Source: JAHOYW01 sp963664605 (GTDB lineage: Bacteria > Verrucomicrobiota > Lentisphaeria > Victivallales > Victivallaceae). From it: a stretch of DNA of 64,000 nucleotides. Location of the stretch: positions 1-64,000 of the forward strand of contig OY761536.1 in the NCBI GenBank assembly GCA_963664605.1, read 5' to 3'. Below are positions 43,058 through 52,761 of this stretch, in pieces (positions within the stretch are counted from its first letter, which is position 1; every line of letters starts with the position of its first letter). The translations under genes and the position numbers were made by a program. The notes below the pieces were generated by a model. It ran no database searches. It had not been told where the DNA came from and saw only the letters and a program-made list of their open reading frames with translations.

Positions 43058-45397
43058 TTATTTTTTCTTCCAGGCTTGTCGAAGGTCTTTCTCGCTTACC
43101 TGCTGAATGTAATAATAGCCTATTGGAAATTTATACAAGGCAAATATATATTTTGTATTATGACTGGTTACCTCAAACTGTACCCGGCCTTTTTCAATTG
43201 CTTCACGCAACTCATTATTAAAAGGGAATTTTTCCTTTATCAGGGTCTTTTTATTTTGGTCAATAACAGCTTCTTTATCTCGAAAATCGCTTGAAAGCAG
43301 AATATTTCCGTTTTTATCAAGCAGATACTCTTTCAGACTGCCGTATTCCTTATTACTGAAAACGCTTTCTTTGAGATAATCCAGACGCAGGTCAATGCTG
43401 GCAACACCTTGAAACTGTTTTTCCTTATCATAAACGCATGTAACACAAGGAATGAGCATTTTTCCACTAACCGCACACTTATAAGGTTCTGTCCAGATTA
43501 CTTCATCCTTCTGCGGCAAGGCGTTTTTGTACCACGGACGCTTTCGGGGATCAAAGTCCTTTGAATAATTGCTGGTTCCAGGGTAAGAGAACATAGTACC
43601 ATTTTTTAATCCCAAAGATGCCCAGCTTAACGGCGCCCCCGTATTAAGTATTTTTTTCCTGACGGCTTCCGGCGTCATAGTTCTGAAGTCGGGATTGCTT
43701 GTAAACATATAATGTTTAAATATTTCCTGCAAAGGAAATATCCTTCTGCTTTCTTTGCTGTTCAGCGTCACTCCCGGGCCAGGTATGAATATAGCATTAT
43801 CCAGACTTAATTTTATACTGTAAAAAGGGGAATAAGCAAAATCCGCAGGAACGGAGGAAGCCTTTGAAAAGTCAGCAAAACTGTATATTCGCTCACTTGG
43901 AATAGCTTTGCTGCTCAGAAGATGTCCGGCGCGATGACTTAAATTTGCAAGCTGGGTTTTAAAATAAAAAAATATTTTCTCCATTTTATGCGCTCTTTTT
44001 GCAAATTCAGACTGAAAAGAAGCCAGCATAGCCTCCCTTACTTTCTGCCCCTTTATAAGAGTATTCTGCTCGTTTAAACTGTATATCGTACTGGCAGACA
44101 GACAAAGGAGTATACACAATATCACCAGGGAAGTAATCAATTTATGATTAATCATAGCACGTATACATTTCCTGAAAATATCATCCGGCCTGGCGGTAGT
44201 TTCTTCACTCATCAGGTAAAGCTTCAGATCTTCGGCCATATCATGCGCGCTTTTATAACGCTGTGAAGGAACAGGGCATACGGCTTTTTCAAAAATAGCT
44301 TTAAGGTCATTTGAAAGACTGCCTTTAAGAAAACGGTGTTTGAATGGCGAATAATTTGCTTTAACTATATTTTTCAATACTTCATTTATTGTTTTTCCGC
44401 CTACGGCTCTGGTAAGAGTAGCCAGTTCAAAAAGAATCATCCCCAGGGAAAAAATATCCGATTGAGGGCTGTATGGAGAATCACCTGTAATCAGCTCCGG
44501 AGCGATATAACAAGGAGTACCGACAAGTTCAAATTTATCTTTAGTATTTTCCCCGGATGTTTCCTCTTTCGATTTTAACAAACATGCCAATCCCCAGTCC
44601 ATGACGTAAACTTCGCCATAGTTTCCAATCATAATATTTTCAGGTTTGAGATCCCTGTGGATTACTCCCTTACTGTGAGCATAATCAATGGCTTCGCACA
44701 CTTTAATGAGATATTCTATACGGGTTGATATCGAACGTTTTTCATCAAAACTTGTTACTCCCTCTCGTTCGTACAAAAGAATGATATCCTTCAAATACTT
44801 CTGCAGGGTCTTGCCGTGAATGTGTTTCATCGCCAAATGCAGTTTACTTTCGGCTCCGCAATGCAAACCGTATAAAGGAATAATCGACGGGTGGTCAAGC
44901 TGAGCCATTATCCTGGCTTCAGAAACAAACAAATCTGCATCATGCCTTGCATGCTCTTCTTCATCCAACTTGAGAGATTTCACAACAATATCACGTTTTA
45001 AAGACTTGTCAAAAGCAGTTCTGATTATTCCCTGCGCGCCTTCTGAAAACTTATTTTTGAGTTCATAATTATAATTAACATCCTGCAGCTTTAGTCCATC
45101 TTCAAGCGGAGGGATTGAGTCTATAGCGGAAACGAGCGTACTTGATTTAACATAATCATCAGTAATACGCTTCCTGGTAAAAACAGATCTCCCCGTCAGC
45201 GAAGAGCTTGTATTTGCTTCTTCCTCGTTCTGCTTTTCCATTATTTTGGAAATCAGAGCTTCCTTTTCATCACTGCCGATCACGGCTTCACGGTCAACAT
45301 TGATTTTTTGAGTCAATTCAACATCGGCGGGATCAAAAGACATTTTCATAGTGCCGTCGATATTTTTAATATCATCATTTTTATCAGATTCAGACAT
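43058..45397 (-). CDS. Membrane Ser/Thr protein kinase with C-terminal Cache-type sensor (copy 2)
   Basis: A 779-aa paralog with the same order: VELTQKINVD motif, kinase domain with VVVKSLK, HRDLKPENIM, DWGLA and GTPCYIAPE, one transmembrane segment (LVILCILLCLSASTIYSL) and a Cache-like domain (DFDPRKRPWYKNALPQ, VIWTEPYKCAVSG). The activation segment between DWGLA and GTPC is variable between copies. SD AGAGGA before the ATG; promoter at 45424-45451. All kinase motifs are intact, so it is expected to be active. Confidence 0.88.
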   Translation of the reverse strand: MSESDKNDDIKNIDGTMKMSFDPADVELTQKINVDREAVIGSDEKEALISKIMEKQNEEEANTSSSLTGRSVFTRKRITDDYVKSSTLVSAIDSIPPLEDGLKLQDVNYNYELKNKFSEGAQGIIRTAFDKSLKRDIVVKSLKLDEEEHARHDADLFVSEARIMAQLDHPSIIPLYGLHCGAESKLHLAMKHIHGKTLQKYLKDIILLYEREGVTSFDEKRSISTRIEYLIKVCEAIDYAHSKGVIHRDLKPENIMIGNYGEVYVMDWGLACLLKSKEETSGENTKDKFELVGTPCYIAPELITGDSPYSPQSDIFSLGMILFELATLTRAVGGKTINEVLKNIVKANYSPFKHRFLKGSLSNDLKAIFEKAVCPVPSQRYKSAHDMAEDLKLYLMSEETTARPDDIFRKCIRAMINHKLITSLVILCILLCLSASTIYSLNEQNTLIKGQKVREAMLASFQSEFAKRAHKMEKIFFYFKTQLANLSHRAGHLLSSKAIPSERIYSFADFSKASSVPADFAYSPFYSIKLSLDNAIFIPGPGVTLNSKESRRIFPLQEIFKHYMFTSNPDFRTMTPEAVRKKILNTGAPLSWASLGLKNGTMFSYPGTSNYSKDFDPRKRPWYKNALPQKDEVIWTEPYKCAVSGKMLIPCVTCVYDKEKQFQGVASIDLRLDYLKESVFSNKEYGSLKEYLLDKNGNILLSSDFRDKEAVIDQNKKTLIKEKFPFNNELREAIEKGRVQFEVTSHNTKYIFALYKFPIGYYYIQQVSEKDLRQAWKKK

Positions 45398-45423
45398 ATA
45401 ATCCTCTTTAGGCTTGCAGAATC

Positions 45424-45451
45424 AATATAAGTCATAAAAACATATAGTCAA
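45424..45451 (-). promoter_or_regulatory. Promoter of kinase copy 2
   Basis: Minus strand TTGACT, 16-bp spacer, TATATT; near-identical to the promoter of copy 1, so the promoter was duplicated with the gene. Confidence 0.65.
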
Positions 45452-45472
45452 TATTTATGCTGTAATAATGAT

Positions 45473-47845
45473 TTATTTGTTCTTATAAGAAATATTTTCA
45501 TCCCAGGATTCGCGCAGAATTTTTTCATTGATTTGCTGAATATAGTAATAACCCAGAGGTAATTGATATAAGCCAAATATATATTTCTTATTATAACGGA
45601 CCGCTTCAAACTGAACCCGGCCTTTCCCCAAAGCGTCATGCAATTCTTCCTCAAAAGGGAATTTTTTCAGAATCAAAGTTGATTTTCCTTTGCGAGTTTC
45701 AACATGGTCGTTTTTGAAATCACTTGAAAGTATAACCTTATATCTTGTGCTGAGCAGATATTCCTTAAGTCCGGGAACCGCTTTACTGCCGAACATACGT
45801 TCCCGGATATAGTCCAAACTGATATCCATACCCGCCACTCCCTGAAAAACTCCTTTGTCATCATATACGCAATTCGTACAAGTCATAACAATATTTGAGC
45901 TGAAAGCGTCTTTGTATGGTTTTGACCAAAGTACACGTTTTTTATGAGTCAAGGCATTTTTGTACCATGGACGTTTGCGTGGATCGTATTTTTTTGAATA
46001 TATATTTCCACCGGGATAACATAATATGGAACCATTTTTTAAACCAACATAAACCCAGCTTAAGGTCACACCATTTTCAATAATAATATTCCTGGCTGCT
46101 TTTTCTGTCTTGTCTTTCAGTACAGGATCGCTTTCAAACATTATATGCTTAAACATCGGGCTTAAGGCAATAATTTTACTGTTCGCTTCATCCGTCAGTT
46201 TAACACTGCTGCCAAGTTTAAATACAGGATAATCCAGACTTATTTTTTGCTTATAAGCAGGAGAATAAATATAATCAGGAGGTGCTGTGGACATTTTCAA
46301 GTAGTCTTTGATTAGATATGTTTGTCCGCTCTCTGTCACTTTACCGCTTAAAAAACGCCCGGCCTGATAACTTAAATTAGCAAGCTGGTTTCTGAAATTA
46401 ATAAAAATACGCTCCATGTCATGTCCCTGCCGGGCAACTGAACCCTGAAAATTAGTCAGCATAACTTCCCTTATTCTTTGTTCCTTCATAAGCGTATTCT
46501 GTTTGCTTAAACTATAGATCGTGCTGACTGACAAACACAAAAGTACACTCAATATTACCAGAGAAGTTATTAGTTTGTGATTAATCATGGCGCGTATAAA
46601 TTTCCTGAAAATATTATCCGGCCTGGCTGCAGTTTCTTCACGCATCAGATAGAGTTTCAGGTCTTCAGCCATGTCATGAGCGCTTTTATAGCGCTGTGAC
46701 GGGACAGGAAATACAGCCTTCTCAAAAATAGCTTTCAGGTCATTCGACAATCTGCTTTTAAGAAAGCGGTGTTTAAACGGAGAATAATTCCTGTTGACAA
46801 TACTTTTCAATACCTCATTTATGGTTTTACCTCCCGCCGCTCTATGTAAAGTAACAATATCAAAAAGTATCATTCCCAAAGAAAAAATATCTGATTGCGG
46901 GCTGCACGGACTGCCTTTAATAAGTTCCGGCGCTATGTAACAGGGGGTTCCGACAATTTGTACTTTCTCTTTAGTGTTTTTGGGACATGCGCTTTCTCCC
47001 GGTTTTATCAGACATGCCAATCCCCAGTCCATAACGTAAACTTCGCCATAGTTTCCAATCATAATATTCTCAGGTTTGAGATCCCTGTGTATAACTCCCT
47101 TGCAGTGAGCATAGTCAATAGCCTCACACACTTTTATAAGATATTCTATACGGGTTGATATTGAACGTTTCTCATCAAAGTTCTCAACTCCTTCACGTTC
47201 ATATAAAAGAATAATATCTTTCAAATACTTCTGCAGGGTCTTGCCGTGAATGTGTTTCATCGCTAAATGCAGTTTGCTTTCGGAGCCGCAATGCAGGCCG
47301 TAAAGAGGAATAATTGACGGGTGATCCAACTGGGCCATTATCCTGGCTTCAGAAACAAACAGATGTTCATCGTGTTGCGCGTGCTTTTCATCCTCGTCAG
47401 CCTTCAACGATTTTACAACAACATTACGTTTCAAAGATTTATCAAAAGCAGTTCTAATTATCCCCTGTGACCCCTCTGAAAACTTATCCTTGAGCTCATA
47501 GTTGTAATTCACATCCTGGAGTTTTAATTCATCTTCAAGCGGAGGGATTGAATCTATAGCGGAAACTAATGTACTTGATCTAACATAATCATCAGTAATG
47601 CGTTTTCTGGTAAAAACAGATTTTCCGGTCAGGGAACCTGTAGAATTATCCTTATCCTCTTCATGTTTTTGTTTTTCCAGTATGTCGGAAACCAAAGTCT
47701 CTTTTTCCGCATTGCCGATAACTGTTTTACGGTCGATGTCAATTTTCTGGGTCAATTCAACTTCGACGGAGTCAAAAGGCAGTTTCCTTGTTCGTTCCAG
47801 ATCTTTATTGTCAGTATTTTTCTGATTGTTGTCAGGCTCAGGCAT
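45473..47845 (-). CDS. Membrane Ser/Thr protein kinase with C-terminal Cache-type sensor (copy 3)
   Basis: A 790-aa paralog. N-terminus MPEPDNNQKN and VELTQKIDID, kinase domain with HRDLKPENIM, DWGLA and GTPCYIAPE, transmembrane segment (LVILSVLLCLSVSTIYSL), then a Cache-like domain (KYDPRKRPWYKNALTHK, VLWSKPYKDA, GVAGMDISLDYI). SD AGAGGA before ATG 47845. Only 30 bases separate it from copy 4; a TATATT at 47866-47871 lacks a good -35, so it is probably read through from copy 4. Confidence 0.88.
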   Translation of the reverse strand: MPEPDNNQKNTDNKDLERTRKLPFDSVEVELTQKIDIDRKTVIGNAEKETLVSDILEKQKHEEDKDNSTGSLTGKSVFTRKRITDDYVRSSTLVSAIDSIPPLEDELKLQDVNYNYELKDKFSEGSQGIIRTAFDKSLKRNVVVKSLKADEDEKHAQHDEHLFVSEARIMAQLDHPSIIPLYGLHCGSESKLHLAMKHIHGKTLQKYLKDIILLYEREGVENFDEKRSISTRIEYLIKVCEAIDYAHCKGVIHRDLKPENIMIGNYGEVYVMDWGLACLIKPGESACPKNTKEKVQIVGTPCYIAPELIKGSPCSPQSDIFSLGMILFDIVTLHRAAGGKTINEVLKSIVNRNYSPFKHRFLKSRLSNDLKAIFEKAVFPVPSQRYKSAHDMAEDLKLYLMREETAARPDNIFRKFIRAMINHKLITSLVILSVLLCLSVSTIYSLSKQNTLMKEQRIREVMLTNFQGSVARQGHDMERIFINFRNQLANLSYQAGRFLSGKVTESGQTYLIKDYLKMSTAPPDYIYSPAYKQKISLDYPVFKLGSSVKLTDEANSKIIALSPMFKHIMFESDPVLKDKTEKAARNIIIENGVTLSWVYVGLKNGSILCYPGGNIYSKKYDPRKRPWYKNALTHKKRVLWSKPYKDAFSSNIVMTCTNCVYDDKGVFQGVAGMDISLDYIRERMFGSKAVPGLKEYLLSTRYKVILSSDFKNDHVETRKGKSTLILKKFPFEEELHDALGKGRVQFEAVRYNKKYIFGLYQLPLGYYYIQQINEKILRESWDENISYKNK

Positions 47846-47875
47846 ATATTCCTCTGCTGTTTCTAAATATACATA

Positions 47876-50224
47876 TTAACGTTTTTGACTTTCCCAGTTG
47901 CTACGAAGTCTCTTTTCACTAATACGCTGAATATAATAATATCCCAGAGAAGGAAGGCGGTTCAGAGCGAACAGGTATTTATTATTATACCTTTTCGCCT
48001 CAAATTGCACTTTATGCTGTTTAATAGCTTCCCGGAATTCTTTCATAAAAACAAAATTTGTCATTATCAACCTGGTATTTTGCCGATCTATCGTGGCATC
48101 CCTGTTTCTGAAATCACTTGAAAGGATAACCTGCCCGCCGGGGGTGATCAAATACTCTTTCGCCCCTGTATTCTGATTGCCGAAAATATATTTTTTAACA
48201 TAATCTAAACGGATATGCAAACCGGTCACGCCTTGAAAAACATTGTTTTTATCGAACACGCAGGTGGTAGTGGACATAAGTATTTTTGAACTCAATGCAC
48301 ACTTGAACGGCTTTGACCAGATAGTGCCGCTTTTTTCAGCTAACGCTTTTTTATACCACGGGCGGGTACGCGGATCATAATTTTTTGGATAGCGGCTTGT
48401 GCCGGGATAAGCGAACATTGTGCCGTTTTTCAGTCCAAGCGTAATCCAATTCAGAGGAGCGCCTTTATCCATAATTATCTTCTTTACCGTTTCTATGGTT
48501 TCAGCTTTGAATTCCGGATTACTGCTGAAAGTCATATGTTTGAATAATGGCGTTAGAGATGCGGCCCTTTTATCGACAGTAGTGAGTGACTCTCCAAATC
48601 TTGCTCTTTTAATTATCGGATAATCGAGGCTTATTTTTATACCGTAAGCAGGAGAAAAAGCATAATCAGGCGGCAACGATTTTCCGAGAAAATCTGTCAA
48701 GGTATATATTTTTATATTTTTATCCGGCTTGTGCGCTAAAACTTGTTGAGCCTGATAAGCGAGAGTTTCCAACTGTGTATTAAAGTAATAAAAAACCCGT
48801 TCCATCTTGTTGGCCCTCTGTGATACCAGATCCTGGAAATGCGTTAACATCGCTTCTCTGTTTTCCTGTTCTTTCATCAATTTATTCTGAGAATATAAAC
48901 TATAGATTGTGCTGACAGAAAGACATAAAAGGATACTCAGCGCCACAACAGAAGTAATCATCTTGTGGTTAACCATAGCGCGGATACATTTTCTGAAAAC
49001 ATTATCCGGCCGGGCAACGGTTTCCTCGCGCATAAGATAGAGCTTCAGATCATTAGCCATATCCCCCGCGCTCTGGTAGCGGCCGGGCAGAAAATCGCAG
49101 ATTGCCTTTTCAATAATCGCTTTCAAGTCATCCGGGAGTTTCTTTTTAATAAAACGGTGATTGAAAGGGGCATATTTACAGCTGACAATATTTTTCAGAA
49201 CTTCGTTCACAGTCTTACCGGACACGGCTCTATGCAGAGTAATCACCTCGAAAAGTATCATCCCTAAAGAAAATATGTCCGATTGCGGACTGCATGCTCC
49301 GCCCCTTATCAACTCGGGGGCTATATAACAAGGCGTACCGACAAGCTCATTTTTGTTCTGATGGGGTATCTCGGTTTTTTCTTCATTATCTGAGAGTTTT
49401 TCCGGATTTATCAGGCAAGCAAGCCCCCAATCCATAACATAGACTTCCCCGTAGTTTCCAATCATTATATTTTCCGGCTTAAGGTCTCTATGGATTACCC
49501 CTTTCCGATGCGCATAGTCAACCGCCTCACATACCCTTATAATATAATCTATACGGGTTGCTATTGAACGTTTTTCATCAAAATTCTCCACTCCTTCACG
49601 TTCATATAACGTAATAATATCCTTCAAATATTTCTGAAGGGTCTTCCCGTGAATATGTTTCATAGCCAGATGCAGTTTGCTGTCGGACTCACAATGCAGC
49701 CCGTAAAGCGGAATAATTGAAGGATGATCGAGTTGAGCCATTATTCTGGCTTCTGAAACGAAAAGATGTTCATCGTGATGGGCATTTTCTCCAGACTCAT
49801 CTACTTTAAGCGACTTTACTACAACATCGCGCTTAAGTGATTTATCGAAAGCTTTCCTTATCACCCCCTGGGCTCCCTCAGAAAACTGGTCTTTAAGTTC
49901 ATAATTACTATGAACATCCTGTAATTCAAGCTTATTTTTGAGGGGGTGAATTTTATCTATCGTGGAAAGAACCGCACTGGATTTTACATAATCATCGGTT
50001 ATGCGCTTACGGCTGAAAACTGACTTTCCAGTCAGGGAACTTGTTGCACTTTCCTGTTTCCTGTTTTGTCCGGAAATAAACTTTCCGCCCTTGTCTTCAT
50101 CAATTATTTTCTTGTCAACATCAATCTTCTGGGTCAGTTCAACGTTATCGGGACTAAATGGCATTTTAGCGGTAAGCTCGATATTCTGTTTCCCGTCATC
50201 ATTATTTTTACGATTATCAGGCAA
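47876..50224 (-). CDS. Membrane Ser/Thr protein kinase with C-terminal Cache-type sensor (copy 4)
   Basis: Paralog of 782 aa from TTG 50224. The frame extends to TTG 50257, but 50224 has GGAGGAG 6 bases upstream, begins MPDNRKNN like copy 3, and the -10 box of its promoter covers the upstream TTG. VELTQKIDVD, HRDLKPENIM, DWGLA and GTPCYIAPE are intact; the transmembrane segment (SVVALSILLCLSVS) and Cache-like domain (NYDPRTRPWYKKALAEK, IWSKPFKCAL, GVTGLHIRLDYV) follow. As the first gene read in the array it may drive copy 3 as well. Confidence 0.87.
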   Translation of the reverse strand: MPDNRKNNDDGKQNIELTAKMPFSPDNVELTQKIDVDKKIIDEDKGGKFISGQNRKQESATSSLTGKSVFSRKRITDDYVKSSAVLSTIDKIHPLKNKLELQDVHSNYELKDQFSEGAQGVIRKAFDKSLKRDVVVKSLKVDESGENAHHDEHLFVSEARIMAQLDHPSIIPLYGLHCESDSKLHLAMKHIHGKTLQKYLKDIITLYEREGVENFDEKRSIATRIDYIIRVCEAVDYAHRKGVIHRDLKPENIMIGNYGEVYVMDWGLACLINPEKLSDNEEKTEIPHQNKNELVGTPCYIAPELIRGGACSPQSDIFSLGMILFEVITLHRAVSGKTVNEVLKNIVSCKYAPFNHRFIKKKLPDDLKAIIEKAICDFLPGRYQSAGDMANDLKLYLMREETVARPDNVFRKCIRAMVNHKMITSVVALSILLCLSVSTIYSLYSQNKLMKEQENREAMLTHFQDLVSQRANKMERVFYYFNTQLETLAYQAQQVLAHKPDKNIKIYTLTDFLGKSLPPDYAFSPAYGIKISLDYPIIKRARFGESLTTVDKRAASLTPLFKHMTFSSNPEFKAETIETVKKIIMDKGAPLNWITLGLKNGTMFAYPGTSRYPKNYDPRTRPWYKKALAEKSGTIWSKPFKCALSSKILMSTTTCVFDKNNVFQGVTGLHIRLDYVKKYIFGNQNTGAKEYLITPGGQVILSSDFRNRDATIDRQNTRLIMTNFVFMKEFREAIKQHKVQFEAKRYNNKYLFALNRLPSLGYYYIQRISEKRLRSNWESQKR

Positions 50225-50255
50225 TATAGTCTCCTCCTGGCTCCATTCTTCAGAC

Positions 50256-50283
50256 AATATAGACTTTTAAGAATGAATATCAA
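50256..50283 (-). promoter_or_regulatory. Promoter of kinase copy 4
   Basis: Minus strand TTGATA, 16-bp spacer, TATATT: the same spacing and -10 as the promoters of copies 1 and 2. Predicted start near 50249, about 25 bases before the TTG start at 50224. Confidence 0.6.
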
Positions 50284-50305
50284 CATTATTCTGCTGTAAT
50301 ATATC

Positions 50306-51478
50306 CTATATGCTCATAGCTTTCAAGGTCATCATTACCATGAAAATGATACCGCTGCGAAGTGCTTTATCCTCGAAGTCAAAGTTGGGATTATGAATAG
50401 CCGGATGGTTCTCTCCCATTCCGATATTACAATAAGCTCCCGGACATTCTTTCAGGAAGTAACTAAAGTCCTCGCCTCCCATAGAAGATTTTTCCATTGG
50501 CTTCCACATATCAGGCCCCAGGTATTCAACTGCGACAGCCTCAGCCATTTTGACATACTCGACGTTATTTATTGTCGGGATATAAGGGAGATCATATTCA
50601 AATTCATATTTAGCGCCGCCTGCCAGACAAATTCCCTTGACCGCCTCCTCTATCAGTTCCGGGAACTGATCGCCGACCGCATTATCCAGAAAACGAGTCG
50701 AGCCCTCTATAACAACTTCTTCAGGAATAACATTAGAATTTTGCCCCCCGGAGAAACGACAGACACTCAAACAGGCCGCGTCCTGAGGCGCGAAACGACG
50801 TGATACTATCGTCTGAAGCTGACTCACCAACTGACAGCCTATCACAATCGGGTCAATACAGGTTTCAGGTTTACTGCAATGCCCCCCTCTTCCAATTATC
50901 TTGATTTTAAAGAAACCCGCCGCCGCCATGACCGCGCCTGGACGGCTGGAAATACAGCCGGTCGGAAGATTGGAAAAACCGTGCAAGGCAAAAACCGCGT
51001 CTGTTTTTGGAGATTTCAAAGCTCCGGCTTCAACCAGTTCCTTACCTAATGCAGCAACTTCCTCTCCAGGTTGAAAAATAAATTTGACAGAACCTTTTAA
51101 CTGGTCTTTTATTTTATTCAAAACCATTGCCGAGCCAAGCATTATTGCTGTGTGGCCGTCATGTCCGCAGGCGTGCATAATCCCGTCATTACGGGATTTG
51201 TATGGGAGTTCAGTCATTTCCTGCAAAGGCAAAGCATCAATATCCGCTCGCAGACCAATGCATTTCCCACTTTGTCCGCCATTGAGAATGCCGATAACAT
51301 CAGTTTTCAGATAAGGTTGAGCTAATTCAATATCTGTAGAACTCAAAGTTTCACGAATAAGCCTTGCGGTGTCAAATTCATTTCCGGCGAGTTCGGGGTT
51401 GCGGTGAATAGCATGCCGTAATTCAGTTATTTGCGGCAGAACTCCATCTATAATCTTTGTAATATTATTTATATCCAT
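50306..51478 (-). CDS. M20-family amidohydrolase/peptidase
   Basis: A 390-aa enzyme of the M20D (IAA-amino acid/hippurate hydrolase) group: LRHAIHRNPELAGNEFDTA, the metal HACGHDGHTAIMLG, FIFQPGEEVAALGKELVEAGA (catalytic Glu) and GGEDFSYFLKECPG (metal His/Glu region). Removes acyl groups from amino acids; whether it is N-acetyldiaminopimelate deacetylase cannot be decided. Two bases after pyrC, so the last gene of the pyr operon. Confidence 0.88.
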   Translation of the reverse strand: MDINNITKIIDGVLPQITELRHAIHRNPELAGNEFDTARLIRETLSSTDIELAQPYLKTDVIGILNGGQSGKCIGLRADIDALPLQEMTELPYKSRNDGIMHACGHDGHTAIMLGSAMVLNKIKDQLKGSVKFIFQPGEEVAALGKELVEAGALKSPKTDAVFALHGFSNLPTGCISSRPGAVMAAAGFFKIKIIGRGGHCSKPETCIDPIVIGCQLVSQLQTIVSRRFAPQDAACLSVCRFSGGQNSNVIPEEVVIEGSTRFLDNAVGDQFPELIEEAVKGICLAGGAKYEFEYDLPYIPTINNVEYVKMAEAVAVEYLGPDMWKPMEKSSMGGEDFSYFLKECPGAYCNIGMGENHPAIHNPNFDFEDKALRSGIIFMVMMTLKAMSI

Positions 51479-51480
51479 AA

Positions 51481-52761
51481 TTAAAGTTCACTAAAAACGA
51501 AATTGCCGTCAACAATTGTAGCAACAGCTTTGCCCTTAAAAGTCATGCCGTCAAAAGGAGTGTTGCGGGATTTTGAATAAAATTTATCCGCATCAATAGT
51601 AGTTTCCAGCTCAGTATCAATAATAGTTATATCGGCATCATTACCGAATTTAAAGCCGCGGTTTTTAAGTCCGAGAACCTCTGCCGGACCGCTTGTGAAT
51701 TTTGCCACAAAATCAATAATAGACAATATTTTACTGTGATATAATTCTTTCAAACAAACAGGAATAGCTGTTTCCAGCCCGACAATCCCAAACGGAGCAT
51801 AATCGAACTCGACTGTTTTCGCAGTCTGTGTATGCGGTGCGTGATCGGTGGCAATAACCGTAATAGTACCGTCAGCGAGGCCGGTGAGCAAAGCCTGGCG
51901 GTCGGTTTCCGACCGAAGTGGAGGATTCATTTTATAATTAGTATCAAATTTTTTGATGCACTCATCGGTAAGCGCAATATGATGTGGTGTAGCTTCTGCG
52001 CTGATTGGAATACCGCGTTTACGGGCGACACGAACATGTTCTACGCTTTCTTTGCTGCTCAAATGCTGCAGATGAATTTTCCAGTCGATATCACGGGCAA
52101 AAATAATATTGCGGGCAACCATTAATTCTTCCGAAGCCGCGGGTATCCCCCTCATGCCAAGCAAGGTTGACCATACACCTTCGTGCATTACCCCGTCACT
52201 TTTAAGGTTTTCATCTTCGCAATGATCCAGAATAGGCAGTTCCAAAGCTTTTGCGTATTCCACAATGTGCTTCATCAGCTCATGGTTTTGAATACATCTG
52301 CCATCGTCGCTAAGTGCTGCTACCCTGGCACTTTTTAAACTGCCTATTGGAGCCATTTCCTCTCCGGCTATTCCTTTGGTCATACATCCGCAGGGATATA
52401 CTTTCACAACGCCGTCCCTGGCTGAATGCTGACAGAGATATTCAATCGCGGCGGCAGTATCCGCGGCAGGCGTAGTATTGGGCATGGCAACGATGGTTGT
52501 AAAACCTCCAGCCGCAGCCGCCCGGGTTCCGGTTGCTATTGTTTCCGCGGCAGAATTTCCCGGCTCGCGCAAATGCACATGCAGATCAATAAACCCCGGC
52601 GCAACAATCTTTCCTGAAACATCTATTCTGCCCGCCTTTTCAAGCGTTTTCGGATCAACGATCTTACCGTTCTTTACACCGATATCCATTATTTTTTCGA
52701 TTCCCGAAAAAGGATCTACAACTTTTCCGCCAGTTAATATAAATTCTTTTTTAGTATTCAT
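51481..52761 (-). CDS. pyrC: Dihydroorotase
   Basis: A ~426-aa class I dihydroorotase: HVHLREPG metal motif, the Asp/His segments around residues 150-230 and TDHAPHT. Forms dihydroorotate in pyrimidine synthesis. ATG 52761 overlaps the pyrB stop (ATGA) and is preferred over the in-frame ATG at 52773. Confidence 0.95.
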   Translation of the reverse strand: MNTKKEFILTGGKVVDPFSGIEKIMDIGVKNGKIVDPKTLEKAGRIDVSGKIVAPGFIDLHVHLREPGNSAAETIATGTRAAAAGGFTTIVAMPNTTPAADTAAAIEYLCQHSARDGVVKVYPCGCMTKGIAGEEMAPIGSLKSARVAALSDDGRCIQNHELMKHIVEYAKALELPILDHCEDENLKSDGVMHEGVWSTLLGMRGIPAASEELMVARNIIFARDIDWKIHLQHLSSKESVEHVRVARKRGIPISAEATPHHIALTDECIKKFDTNYKMNPPLRSETDRQALLTGLADGTITVIATDHAPHTQTAKTVEFDYAPFGIVGLETAIPVCLKELYHSKILSIIDFVAKFTSGPAEVLGLKNRGFKFGNDADITIIDTELETTIDADKFYSKSRNTPFDGMTFKGKAVATIVDGNFVFSEL

